Shown here: positions 1 through 8,359 of the stretch, piece after piece | Position numbering within the stretch: position 1 is the first letter of the stretch | How the letters are laid out: each line of letters starts with the position of its first letter | DNA from: JAJPGZ01 sp038229295 | GTDB lineage: Bacteria > Verrucomicrobiota > Verrucomicrobiia > Chthoniobacterales > UBA10450 | Length of the DNA stretch: 64,000 bases | NCBI GenBank assembly: GCA_038229295.1 | Contig: JBBROO010000007.1 | Span: forward strand, 22,273 to 86,272 | Direction of reading: 5' to 3' | Program-made: the position numbers and the translations under genes | The notes under the pieces: generated by a model | Told to the model about the DNA's origin: nothing | Database searches by the model: none | What the model saw: the letters and a program-made list of their open reading frames with translations, nothing else

Positions 1-655
1 ATGCGTCTTGTGAATCGGCGCGCAGTTTTTGCACGGCGCTCATATCGCATTCGTTGAAGGTGGTGAGAATCGCGGCGTTGTGCTGCGCCATGACCAACTG
101 CGCTGCGATCTTCCGCCGGAGCGGCGACATTTTCTTCCGCGTGACGCGACCGTCTTGTGATTGCTCGGCACGCCGTGGCTCAGCGGAGGCGGCTCGATCT
201 TGTACCTTGTCGATCTTCTCTTCGGGCGCGTTGACCGCCGCGAGCACATCGCCCTTCGTTAGGCGTCCGCCCTTTCCACTTCCGGAAATCTTTTCGGTCT
301 CGAGTTTTTCTTCATCGACAATCCGTCGAACCGCCGGCGATTGCGCTGTAGCCGCTGCCGTTGGCTGCGGCCCGCGGTCAGCGACCGCGGCTACAGATGA
401 TTTCTCCGCGGGGGCTGATTTGGAATCATCGATCGTTGCCACCACTTCGCCGATCTTCACTTCCTGACCCTCCGGAACGTTCGTCTCCAGCACGCCCGCT
501 TTCTCCGCCACGATCTCGGTCGAAACCTTATCCGTCTCCAAAGTGAAGAGCGCATCCCCCGCGTTCACAAATTCGCCCGACTTTTTGTGCCAGACCGAAA
601 CGACTCCGCTGGAAATCGATTCGCCGACCGCCGGGATTTTTACTTCGATGCTCAT
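1..655 (-). CDS. sucB: 2-oxoglutarate dehydrogenase E2, dihydrolipoyl succinyltransferase (partial, C-terminus off the left edge)
   Basis: E2 transfers the succinyl group from E1 to CoA on a swinging lipoyl arm. Read from the ATG at 655, the protein begins MSIEVKIPAVGES and carries a lipoyl domain with the lipoylation motif ETDKVS near residue 45. A low-complexity Ala/Pro/Ser linker follows, then a peripheral-subunit-binding domain (GKGGRLTKGDVLAAV), a second linker, and the start of the catalytic domain (ILTTFNECDMSAV). The frame is open to base 1, so most of the catalytic domain lies outside the window. It sits 240 bp downstream of the E1 gene on the same strand, as in sucAB operons. The first linker contains a palindromic DNA element (346-396). 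An acetyltransferase E2 of another complex is possible, but the E1 neighbour is of the oxoglutarate type. Confidence 0.93.
   Translation of the reverse strand, partial: MSIEVKIPAVGESISSGVVSVWHKKSGEFVNAGDALFTLETDKVSTEIVAEKAGVLETNVPEGQEVKIGEVVATIDDSKSAPAEKSSVAAVADRGPQPTAAATAQSPAVRRIVDEEKLETEKISGSGKGGRLTKGDVLAAVNAPEEKIDKVQDRAASAEPRRAEQSQDGRVTRKKMSPLRRKIAAQLVMAQHNAAILTTFNECDMSAVQKLRADSQDA
346..396. repeat. Palindromic element inside the sucB linker (CTGTAG...CTACAG ends)
   Basis: Perfect 10-bp inverted ends (CTGTAGCCGC at 346-355, GCGGCTACAG at 387-396) enclose a second palindrome with arms CCGCGGTC/GACCGCGG (372-390). It is translated in frame as part of the Ala-rich interdomain linker of E2. 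A second element with the same CTGTAG/CTACAG ends lies at 3668-3731. It looks like a short non-autonomous palindromic repeat tolerated in a flexible linker. Confidence 0.6.
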
Positions 656-740
656 TCCTAATTCGAGGGTCGCGGTCGATCCACATTTCGTCAAAACGAA
701 ACTTAAGCTTCATCGATGCGCTCGCGCGCAAATCTTTTCT

Positions 741-882
741 GGGGAGCGCTGGCTGCCAGCCTGCAATCGCCGGCAGCCTGCCGGCGACACGAGAGACGAC
801 GACGACGCGCTTGATGAAACGATTACTCAAGAAAGTTTTCGGCAGGCTGCCGAAAACAACAGGCTGGCAGCCTGTGCTCCCC
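741..882. repeat. Long inverted-repeat element between sucA and sucB
   Basis: Imperfect 23-bp terminal inverted repeats at 741-763 and 860-882 share GGGGAGC and GGCTGCCAGCCTG. Two inner palindromes (GCCGGCAGCCTGCCGGC at 769-785 and one at about 835-855 around CGGCAGGCTGCCG) sit between them. No ORF of its own is supported. It fills most of the gap between the two dehydrogenase genes and would form a strong hairpin in their transcript. Confidence 0.65.
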
Positions 883-895
883 AGACCGCTTCGCG

Positions 896-3628
896 CTATA
901 TAGAGAACGCTTCCGCGATGAGCGCGGCTTGCTCGCTTTTATGCCGCGCGAGCGAGCCGACCGCCGGACTGGCGCTCGCGTCGCGCCCCGCGTAAGCGAC
1001 TTCGCGTTTGCACAATTTGCGCAGGCGCGGCTCCATGAATGTCCACGCGCCCATGTTTTGCGATTCTTCCTGGCACCAAACGATTTTCGCCGTGCTTGGA
1101 AATGGTTTTAGCAACGCTTTCAGTTTCGTTTCGGCCAGCGGGTAGAGTTGTTCGACGCGAATGATGGCCGCGTTGTCGATCTTGCGCTCGTCGCGGTGCT
1201 TGAGCAGATCGTAGTAAACTTTGCCCGAGCAAAAGATGACGCGCTTGGTCGTCTTGGCCGATCCAACTTTCGGCGCCGGCAAAATTTCTTCGAAGCGCCC
1301 GTTCAGGAAATCTTCCGCCGGCGACGAAGCAAACTCCGCCCGCAACAAACTTTTCGGCGTCATAATAATAAGAGGCTTGATGAAATCGCGTTTCATCTGC
1401 CGGCGCAGCACGTGGAAATATTGCGCCGCCGTCGTGACGTTGCAGACCTGGATGTTGTCTTCGGCGCACGCTTGCAGAAAGCGTGCGAGTCGCGCGCTGG
1501 AATGCTCCGGTCCCTGGCCCTCGTAACCGTGCGGCAGAAGCAACACGATCCCGCTCGGCCGTTGCCATTTCGATTCCGCCGAGACGATGAATTGATCGAT
1601 GATGGTCTGCGCGCCATTCGCAAAATCACCGAACTGCGCTTCCCACAGACAAAGCATCTTGGGGTAGTCTAACGAGTAGCCATAATCGAATCCGAGCACG
1701 GCTGCTTCCGAAAGCAGGCTGTTATAAATGCAAATGCGTTCTTGTTTCTCGGCCATGTGCATGAGCGGCACATACGGCGCGCCCGTTTTCGCATCGTAAA
1801 GAATCGAGTGTCGCGTGCTGAAAGTTCCGCGCGAACTGTCCTGCCCCGACAATCGAACCGGAATTCCCTCGAGCATGAGCGAACCGAACGCGAGCAGCTC
1901 CGCGTAATGCCACTCATACGGCCCGCCGTTTTCGAAAACTTTTCGCCGATGATCGACCACGATGCGTTTGATCTTCGGCTGAATGTTGAAACCTTCCGGC
2001 ACACGCGTGAGCGCATCGACAATCGTCTTCAGTGTCTTCTCGCTGATCGCTGTTGAAACCGGTGAGCTGGTGTATTCCGGCTGAAAGACGGCGGTCGATT
2101 CTTTGAATTTCGCCTGATCGCTCGCTTTCTTTTTCTCCAGCGCTTTGACTTCGTCTTGCGTCATGTCGAGCCGCAGATCGAATTCGATTTCGAGTGAAGC
2201 CGCGTCGTCCAGCGTAAGCGTGCCGGCCTCGAGCAGTTCGGCTTTGTAGCGCTGCGCCGTCGAAGGTTGCTTGTCGATCTTCGCGTAAAGGTGCGGCTGC
2301 GTGAAGGCCGGCTCGTCGCCTTCGTTATGCCCGTAACGGCGATAGCAATACATGTCGATGACAACGTCGCGTCCAAATTCCTGGCGAAAATCGAGCGCCA
2401 GTTGACTAACGAACATGACCGCGAGTGGATCGTCGCCGTTCACATGGAAAATCGGAACCTCGATCATCTTGGCGATGTCCGTCGCGTACATGGACGAGCG
2501 CGCATCTTCCGGCAACGTGGTGAAACCAATCTGATTATTGACCACGACGTGCACGGTGCCGCCGGTTCCGTAACCGTGCAGTTGCGACATGTTCAGCGTT
2601 TCGGCGACGATCCCCTGCCCCGCGAACGCCGCATCGCCGTGAATGAGTAACGGCAAAACTTTATGTCGATGTTCCGTGTCGCCGCGAATGCGTTGCCGCG
2701 CCCGCGCCGTCCCTTCCACGATCGGATCGACCGCTTCGAGATGACTCGGATTGGCCGAGAGGCGAATCTCCACTTGCGCGCCCGACGAAAGTTTCCGCAC
2801 CGTCTTGTAACCGAGATGATATTTCACGTCGCCGTCGCCCGCGACCAACTCCGGAATATAATTCTCGGTGAACTCGGTGAAGATAACCTTGAGCGATTTA
2901 CGCAAAAAATTCGCGAGCACATTGAGCCGACCGCGGTGCGTCATGCCCATGCAAATTTCCTCTACGCCCACGCTCGGAGATTTCTGCAGGATGGTGTCGA
3001 GAATCACCATGAGCGATTCCGCGCCTTGCAACGAAAAGCGTTTTTGCCCGACGTAACGCGTGTGCAGAAAAATCTCGAACGACTCCGCTTCGAGCAGAGC
3101 GCGCAAAAGCGCGATCTGCACATTGCGCGATGTCGCACTTTTTTCCGGCCGCGACTCCAGCCGATGCCGCACCCAATTCCGAATGCGCGTGTTCTGGATA
3201 TGCTGAAACTCCGCGCCGATCGAGCCCGCGTAAATTTTTTCCATTAGCGCGATCATCTCGCGCAGTTTCATTTCGCGATTGTCCGCGAAAAATTTTGACG
3301 ACACGCGAAGATCGAGATCCTTCTCGCTGAATCCGAGCTCGCGCAGCGTGAGCAACGGATTCTCCGGCCGCTTCTCCGCCAGCGGATTTACCCGCGCGAT
3401 GGTGTGGCCAAGCGTGCGATACGCGTAAACCAAACCGTCGATCCGCGTCTGCAGCGGATTCTCGCGCTGTTTCGGGGCCGCGCCATTTTTCAGCGGCAAA
3501 TTTCCCAGTTCGAATCCTTCGAAAAAGGCCGACCAGCTCGGATCGACCGCGCGCGGGTCCTTCTGCCAACGCTGATAATTTTCCTCGATCAAATCGAGAT
3601 TTGCGCGCGTCGAGATGGAAGTTCCCAT
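896..3628 (-). CDS. sucA: 2-oxoglutarate dehydrogenase E1 component
   Basis: Thiamine-diphosphate-dependent E1 decarboxylates 2-oxoglutarate and succinylates the lipoyl group of E2 in the TCA cycle. The 910-residue product is the usual length. It begins with the E1o N-terminal segment (NLDLIEENYQRWQKDP, then DPSWSAFFEGFEL) and contains the family signatures HRGRLNVLANFLRKS, GDAAFAGQGIVAETLN and SGQDSSRGTFSTRHS, plus the C-terminal domain ending near residue 910. The start at 3628 gives MGTSISTRANLDL; no better Shine-Dalgarno-supported start is visible, and TAGATCGAC lies directly before the ATG. The E2 gene follows on the same strand. Confidence 0.96.
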   Translation of the reverse strand: MGTSISTRANLDLIEENYQRWQKDPRAVDPSWSAFFEGFELGNLPLKNGAAPKQRENPLQTRIDGLVYAYRTLGHTIARVNPLAEKRPENPLLTLRELGFSEKDLDLRVSSKFFADNREMKLREMIALMEKIYAGSIGAEFQHIQNTRIRNWVRHRLESRPEKSATSRNVQIALLRALLEAESFEIFLHTRYVGQKRFSLQGAESLMVILDTILQKSPSVGVEEICMGMTHRGRLNVLANFLRKSLKVIFTEFTENYIPELVAGDGDVKYHLGYKTVRKLSSGAQVEIRLSANPSHLEAVDPIVEGTARARQRIRGDTEHRHKVLPLLIHGDAAFAGQGIVAETLNMSQLHGYGTGGTVHVVVNNQIGFTTLPEDARSSMYATDIAKMIEVPIFHVNGDDPLAVMFVSQLALDFRQEFGRDVVIDMYCYRRYGHNEGDEPAFTQPHLYAKIDKQPSTAQRYKAELLEAGTLTLDDAASLEIEFDLRLDMTQDEVKALEKKKASDQAKFKESTAVFQPEYTSSPVSTAISEKTLKTIVDALTRVPEGFNIQPKIKRIVVDHRRKVFENGGPYEWHYAELLAFGSLMLEGIPVRLSGQDSSRGTFSTRHSILYDAKTGAPYVPLMHMAEKQERICIYNSLLSEAAVLGFDYGYSLDYPKMLCLWEAQFGDFANGAQTIIDQFIVSAESKWQRPSGIVLLLPHGYEGQGPEHSSARLARFLQACAEDNIQVCNVTTAAQYFHVLRRQMKRDFIKPLIIMTPKSLLRAEFASSPAEDFLNGRFEEILPAPKVGSAKTTKRVIFCSGKVYYDLLKHRDERKIDNAAIIRVEQLYPLAETKLKALLKPFPSTAKIVWCQEESQNMGAWTFMEPRLRKLCKREVAYAGRDASASPAVGSLARHKSEQAALIAEAFSI

Positions 3629-3667
3629 GTCGATCTAATGTGCAATCGATACGTCGCGCAGCAAGTG

Positions 3668-3731
3668 CTGTAGTGGCGCGCGTGTCGCGCGCAATCATCA
3701 AAACCCGCAGCCGACACGGCTGCCTCTACAG
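3668..3731. repeat. Palindromic intergenic element with CTGTAG/CTACAG ends
   Basis: Between the divergent sucA and htrA-like genes. The 6-bp inverted ends CTGTAG and CTACAG enclose a GCGCGCGTGTCGCGCGC palindrome and CCGACACGG. Same end sequence as the element inside sucB at 346-396, suggesting one family of small palindromic repeats. Confidence 0.5.
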
Positions 3732-3783
3732 TCGTCGCGGGCAAGTTGACAGTGCGTCGCGTGCTTCGTTACTTGCACCGCAA

Positions 3784-4914
3784 ATGCGCCTACGACTTCT
3801 CGCGATGCTGCTCTTGCTCGCAAGATCGACATCGTTATTTGGGCAGGCCAACCCGGCGGAAGAACCGTCAGTGCTCGCGGTCGCGAAAGTTTTGCCCGCG
3901 GTCGTTAACATCAACACCGAGCGCGTCGTTAGGCGGACAGTGCGCGATCCATTCGATGAATTTTATTCGCAATTCTTCGGCAACTATCGCAGCCGTCCGC
4001 GCGAAATTCGCCAGACGCTGCAAAGCCTCGGCTCAGGTTTCATTGTCGATCCTACGGGATATATCGTGACGAACCAGCACGTGGTCGAGCGCGCGGCGGA
4101 TTTAAAAATCCAAGTCGTCACCAACGACGAGAAAACTTACAACGCCCATTACATCACCGGCGATGAGAAGAAGGACCTCGCCTTCATCAAGGTCGACGGG
4201 AAAACAGATTTTCCTTTCATCGATCTCAATAGCGTTTCGCCGAGTTTGCTCGGCCAAACTGTCATCGTGGTCGGGAATGCGGTCGGCTACGGCAGCTCGA
4301 TCAGCCGCGGAGTTTTGAGCGCGATGCGGCGCGACATCACCATCGACAACATCGAATACAAAAATTTAATTCAGACCGATGCGGCGATTAATCCGGGAAA
4401 CAGCGGCGGGCCCATGATCGATCTTTCGGGACGACTTGTCGGTGTCGCCTCAGCGAAGATGGCATTCACTCCGCAAGGTGTGCCGACACAAGGACTCGGT
4501 TTCGCCATTCCGGCCGACATGGTGCGCGATACTGTCGCTGAATTTCGCAAGACCGCGCAAAAGAAACCGCAAGATCGACAAGTACAACCGGCAAGATCGA
4601 CATCGAACGCCGAGCGATTGTTCGGAATGCAGTTGCAGGATTTAACTCAGGAACTAACGGACGCGCTCGGATACACGCCAGGCCACGGCGTGCTCGTTAG
4701 CGGAGTGGAACCGGACGGTCCGGCGGAGCAGGCCGGGATCGAGCGCGGCCTCGTGATTTATCGCATCGGAAAATACGATGTGAATTCGGTCAAACAGGTG
4801 GAAGGTCTGCTCAGTCGCGCGAGCAGCGGAACGAGTGTCGATTTCTCGGTTGGTGTGATGCGCGTCGGCGGCGGCGGTCAACGGATCGAGAGTGTGACGC
4901 TGGCGGCACGATGA
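3784..4914 (+). CDS. HtrA/Deg-family periplasmic serine protease with one PDZ domain
   Basis: A secreted quality-control protease. The ATG at 3784 is chosen because it gives a typical Sec signal peptide (MRLRLLAMLLLLARSTSLFGQA, cleavage about residue 23); the open frame extends upstream to 3601 but over the start of sucA. The 376-residue protein has a trypsin-like domain with catalytic His in TNQHVVERA, Asp in DEKKDLAFIKVD and Ser in INPGNSGGPMID. A linker follows, then one C-terminal PDZ domain (GVLVSGVEPDGPAEQAGIERG). The linker contains two AAGATCGACA copies 22 bp apart (4571, 4593), read in two different frames. With one PDZ it resembles DegS/HtrA more than DegP, but substrates cannot be inferred. 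Confidence 0.92.
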   Translation: MRLRLLAMLLLLARSTSLFGQANPAEEPSVLAVAKVLPAVVNINTERVVRRTVRDPFDEFYSQFFGNYRSRPREIRQTLQSLGSGFIVDPTGYIVTNQHVVERAADLKIQVVTNDEKTYNAHYITGDEKKDLAFIKVDGKTDFPFIDLNSVSPSLLGQTVIVVGNAVGYGSSISRGVLSAMRRDITIDNIEYKNLIQTDAAINPGNSGGPMIDLSGRLVGVASAKMAFTPQGVPTQGLGFAIPADMVRDTVAEFRKTAQKKPQDRQVQPARSTSNAERLFGMQLQDLTQELTDALGYTPGHGVLVSGVEPDGPAEQAGIERGLVIYRIGKYDVNSVKQVEGLLSRASSGTSVDFSVGVMRVGGGGQRIESVTLAAR

Positions 4915-4920
4915 GAAAAA

Positions 4921-4946
4921 AATCGAAACGCCGCGGCGTTTCGATT
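4921..4946. terminator. Perfect 13-bp hairpin after the htrA-like gene
   Basis: AATCGAAACGCCG and CGGCGTTTCGATT form a perfect inverted repeat with no loop, 6 bp after the stop codon. An A-tract precedes it on the plus strand, so the classical hairpin plus T-tract arrangement reads on the minus strand. On the plus strand it is only a hairpin without a U-tract. It may separate htrA from the ABC operon. Confidence 0.5.
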
Positions 4947-4966
4947 GTCTGAAGAAATAATTTCGA

Positions 4967-5902
4967 ATGATCAAAGTTGAAAATTTAACGAAGCGATACG
5001 CCGGCCACACCGCGATTAAGGACTTGAGCTTCGAAGTCGGCAAGGGCGAGATCATGGGATTTCTCGGGCCTAACGGCGCCGGCAAAACGACGACCATGCG
5101 CATTCTTGCGAGTTTTCTGCCGCCGACTTCCGGGCGCGCGTCCATCGCCGGGTTCGATATTTTCGAGCAATCGCTTCAAGCGCGCGCGCATCTCGGTTAC
5201 ATGCCCGAGAACGTGCCGCTCTATAGTGACATGCGCGTGACCGAGTATCTGAATTATCGCGCCGCGCTTAAAGGCGTGGCGCATCGCCGCATCACCGAAC
5301 GCGTCGGCGATGTCGAAGAACTTTGCGGATTGAAAGAGGTCGAGAAGAAATTAATCGGCACGCTGTCGAAAGGATTTCGGCAACGTGTCGGCCTGGCCGA
5401 TGCGCTCGTGGCCGAACCCGATCTGCTTATTCTCGATGAACCGACGATCGGTCTCGATCCGAATCAGATTCGGCAGGTGCGCGAGTTGATCAGGAACATC
5501 GGCAAGCAACACACCATTTTGCTTTCGACCCACATTTTGCCGGAAGTGGAAATGACATGCAGCCGGGTCATCATCATTCACAAGGGGCGTATCGAAGCCT
5601 GCGACACGCCGGAGAATTTGTTAGGGCAAATCCGGCAGGCCGGCGGCGTGACTGTCGAAGCGAGAGTCGGAAGCGATAATGGCGCGGAAGAGTTGAAGAA
5701 GATTTCCGGCGTGCGCGATGTGACGGCAGATGCGGAAGGTGACTGGAAAATATTTTCGCTTCGCGTGGAATCGGGCGCCGATGTGCGCGAAGAAATTTTC
5801 AGACTGGCGACGGACCGGCGATGGACGTTGCGCGAATTAAGTCAGCGCCGCGCCACGCTCGAGGACGCCTTTGTCGAGATCACGCACTCAGACCCAACAT
5901 GA
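4967..5902 (+). CDS. ABC transporter ATP-binding protein, GldA-like
   Basis: The ATPase of an ABC-2 type exporter. The 311-residue protein has Walker A GPNGAGKTT, the signature segment LSKGFRQRVGLADAL, Walker B LLILDEPTIGLDP and the switch His in LSTHI. The C-terminal part resembles the GldA/CcmA extension. It is the first gene of a plus-strand set followed by a permease, an auxiliary substrate-binding-like protein and a DUF4340 protein. The same order occurs in gliding-type ABC loci of Bacteroidota and is common in Verrucomicrobiota, where the substrate is not known. The ATG at 4967 follows AAGAAATAA. Confidence 0.9.
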   Translation: MIKVENLTKRYAGHTAIKDLSFEVGKGEIMGFLGPNGAGKTTTMRILASFLPPTSGRASIAGFDIFEQSLQARAHLGYMPENVPLYSDMRVTEYLNYRAALKGVAHRRITERVGDVEELCGLKEVEKKLIGTLSKGFRQRVGLADALVAEPDLLILDEPTIGLDPNQIRQVRELIRNIGKQHTILLSTHILPEVEMTCSRVIIIHKGRIEACDTPENLLGQIRQAGGVTVEARVGSDNGAEELKKISGVRDVTADAEGDWKIFSLRVESGADVREEIFRLATDRRWTLRELSQRRATLEDAFVEITHSDPT

Positions 5903-5924
5903 TTAACATGTCGATCTTGCGCGC

Positions 5925-6050
5925 TTGTCATGGTGAGCGGAGCGAACCATCTCCCGCAGACTCCGCACGTCACCCGAGCGTTCTTCGTGTGATCAACGAT
6001 CGATTGCGAGGTCCCTCGCCGTCTTTGCGGCTCGGGATGACAGAACAATT
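5925..6050. repeat. Intergenic repeat of the GTCATCC...GAGGGACCTC type, copy 1
   Basis: The gap between ATPase and permease genes is filled by a sequence beginning TTGTCATGGTGAGCGGAG and ending GAGGTCCCTCGCCGTC...CGGGATGACAG. Translated, it gives the spurious peptides CHGERSEP and RLGMT, well known from intergenic repeats in many soil genomes. A second copy in opposite orientation lies at 42027-42151. The ends are partly inverted, so the transcript would fold. Confidence 0.7.
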
Positions 6051-6056
6051 TTAGTT

Positions 6057-6812
6057 ATGCGAAAGTTCTACACCCTGCTCGCGCGCGAAGTGCAAAGTTA
6101 TTTCTACTCGCCCATCGCTTACATCGTTCTGATTTTTTTCCTGATCGTGAGCGGCGTCGATTTCTATTTTCAGATTTCGTTCATGAACCAGCGCCAGATC
6201 GGTTACTCGGTGCAGGAAGCGTTTTTCAATTCTGTCTTCTTCTGGTTTGCATTCGTTTTGATCTTCCCGCTCATCACGATGCGGCTCTTTTCCGAAGAAT
6301 TTAAGCTCGGCACGATTGAACCGCTCATGACCGCGCCGGTGCGTGATTGGCAGGTCGTCCTCTCGAAATTTTTCGGCGCACTCGTCTTCTACGTCGTGCT
6401 CTGGATTCCGACGCTGATTTACTTCGCCATCTTTCAGAAAATCACGCATCAACCAGCGGCCAGTTCGCCCGGCGCGTACTGGGGATCTTACGGAATGCTG
6501 CTTTTGCTCGGCATGTTTTATTTGTCAGTCGGTTGCCTCGCCTCGGTGCTGACCAAGAACCAGATCATCGCCGCGGTCATTTCATTCTGCGCGATCACGC
6601 TTTTATTTTTCCTCGGCCTCGTCCAATTCATCCTGCTCGATGTCAGCGGAACGACGCGGGATTTGTTAGGCTATTTCTCCGCCATCGAACAAATGGGCAC
6701 GCTTTCTCGCGGCATCATCGATACGCGCCCGATGGTCCTTTATCTAAGCGGAACGATCGTGATGCTGGCGCTCACGCATCTCGCGTTTCAATCGCGCAAA
6801 TGGAGGCTGTAA
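6057..6812 (+). CDS. ABC-2 type permease, GldF-like
   Basis: Membrane subunit of the exporter encoded with the ATPase at 4967. The 251-residue protein has about six hydrophobic segments (for example SPIAYIVLIFFLIVSGVDF, FFWFAFVLIFPLITMRLF, GTIVMLALTHLAF) and the ABC-2 permease motif LFSEEFKLGTIEPLMTAPV. The stop codon overlaps the ribosome-binding region of the next gene. Its start at 6057 follows the intergenic repeat. Confidence 0.9.
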   Translation: MRKFYTLLAREVQSYFYSPIAYIVLIFFLIVSGVDFYFQISFMNQRQIGYSVQEAFFNSVFFWFAFVLIFPLITMRLFSEEFKLGTIEPLMTAPVRDWQVVLSKFFGALVFYVVLWIPTLIYFAIFQKITHQPAASSPGAYWGSYGMLLLLGMFYLSVGCLASVLTKNQIIAAVISFCAITLLFFLGLVQFILLDVSGTTRDLLGYFSAIEQMGTLSRGIIDTRPMVLYLSGTIVMLALTHLAFQSRKWRL

Positions 6813-6814
6813 CG

Positions 6815-8344
6815 ATGGCGGACGAAAACAAAACCGCACCGCCGAAGAAAATTCGCCGGGTGCAGATCGGCCTCAATGTTCTGGTGCAGATCTTTTGTAT
6901 TTTGCTGCTGGCGATCTTCGCGAACCATCTTGGCTTCAGTCATTACAAACGTTGGGACCTTTCGCGCGATCAGAAGTACGCGTTGTCGGACAAGACGAAA
7001 CGATTCGTCAGCACGCTCAAAAACAAAATGCGCGTGACCGTTTTCTTTTCGCCGAATACGCCCATCACCGGCGACGTCGCCAGTTTGCTGACGGAATATC
7101 AATATGCCGGCAAGGGTAAGATCGACATCGAGAACATCGATCCGGAGCGGAATCTTTCGCGCGCGAAAGAATTGTTCGAGAAATACAAAGTGGTGAGCGA
7201 TGAGAGCCTGCTCGTGCTCGATTACGAAGGGCGCAATAAAACGGTGAAGGCGTCGGAGATGGCGGAGATCGATCAAAGCGGCGCGCAATTTGGCGAAGGT
7301 CCGCGCGTGGCCGCGTTCAAAGGCGAACAGGCGATCACGAGCGCGATGATGGATTTGGTCGAGGGAAAAAAGAACGTCGTCGGTTACGTCACGGGTCATA
7401 AAGAGCCATCCATCGCGAATGCGCCGCCGGCGGCGCCGCTGCAGCAGCAACAACCCGGTAGTCCCATCTCGGTGTTGAAGACGTTTGTTGAAAACGAAAA
7501 CATCAAGTTCCAGGAAGTGAATCTGTTTAATGAAGCAGAGCTGCCGGCGGATTTGAAAACGATCATGTTGCTCGGCCCGCAATACGATTTGTCCGACCGC
7601 GAGATGAAATTGCTGCGCGATTTTTGGGGCCGGCAAGGCCGCATCTTGTTGCTTGTCGATCCTGCGGCGAAGACGCCGAAGCTGACCGCGTTTCTAAATG
7701 AGCTCGGGGTAAAAGTGAACGATGACCGATTGACCGCGTTCCTCCGCACCGGCATTCAGGAAATGGCGATGACGCGCGATGTGCAGGCGCATTTCACCGG
7801 CGACAATCCGATCACGAAACGTCTCGCGGGTGCACGCGCGCTTTTCTTCGGCGGCACTTCATCGTTGTCATTGCAAGGCGAGCGTGTGCGCGCGGCGAAC
7901 ATCCGCGTCGAGCCGTTGATTGAATCGGAGAAAGGTTATTTCGCGGAGACGGATTATAACTCTCAAGATCAGGCGAAGCTTCAGAACGACGCCAAGAATG
8001 CGCCGCCCACTCCAATTGCGATCGGCGCCTCCATCGAGAAAGGCGCGACCGGAGACACGCGCGTGCAGGTGAACTCCGCACGCATGGTGGTGGTCGCGAA
8101 CTCGACATTCGTGCAGGACAACGCGCTGACGCAGGACCAGCAGGCGCTCGATTTTATTTCCGGCGCGATCAACTGGTTGCTCAGTCGCGAACAACTCATC
8201 GGCATCGCGCCGAAAGTTCCGAAGATGCTGACGTTCTCGATGAGCGATGACGCGTTGCGCAGCGTCCGCTGGATTTTTCTGGTGCTCATGCCGCTCGTGC
8301 CGGCGGTCATCGGCACAGCGGTCTGGTGGCAACGGCGCGCTTGA
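6815..8344 (+). CDS. GldG-like ABC transporter auxiliary protein
   Basis: A 509-residue protein with an N-terminal membrane anchor (IGLNVLVQIFCILLLAIFANHLG), a large extracytoplasmic ABC-transporter-auxiliary domain (YALSDKTKRFVSTLKNKMRVTVFF, then DPERNLSRAKELF), and a C-terminal membrane segment (IFLVLMPLVPAVIGTAVWW) followed by WQRRA. The ATG at 6815 is chosen over the in-frame ATG at 6800 because GGAGG at 6802-6806 has proper spacing to it. It is expected to work with the permease and ATPase upstream. A GCAGCAGCAACAA run encodes a short LQQQQPG linker. Confidence 0.86.
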   Translation: MADENKTAPPKKIRRVQIGLNVLVQIFCILLLAIFANHLGFSHYKRWDLSRDQKYALSDKTKRFVSTLKNKMRVTVFFSPNTPITGDVASLLTEYQYAGKGKIDIENIDPERNLSRAKELFEKYKVVSDESLLVLDYEGRNKTVKASEMAEIDQSGAQFGEGPRVAAFKGEQAITSAMMDLVEGKKNVVGYVTGHKEPSIANAPPAAPLQQQQPGSPISVLKTFVENENIKFQEVNLFNEAELPADLKTIMLLGPQYDLSDREMKLLRDFWGRQGRILLLVDPAAKTPKLTAFLNELGVKVNDDRLTAFLRTGIQEMAMTRDVQAHFTGDNPITKRLAGARALFFGGTSSLSLQGERVRAANIRVEPLIESEKGYFAETDYNSQDQAKLQNDAKNAPPTPIAIGASIEKGATGDTRVQVNSARMVVVANSTFVQDNALTQDQQALDFISGAINWLLSREQLIGIAPKVPKMLTFSMSDDALRSVRWIFLVLMPLVPAVIGTAVWWQRRA

Positions 8345-8359
8345 GTTGGCGAAAGCATT

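Noticed and set aside
3601..3783. N-terminal extension of the HtrA-like protein
   Set aside because: It overlaps the sucA start and lacks a signal peptide; the start at 3784 gives a proper one.
5821..6054. Short ORF between the ABC ATPase and permease genes
   Set aside because: It is a translation of the intergenic repeat at 5925-6050, giving the known spurious peptide pattern.
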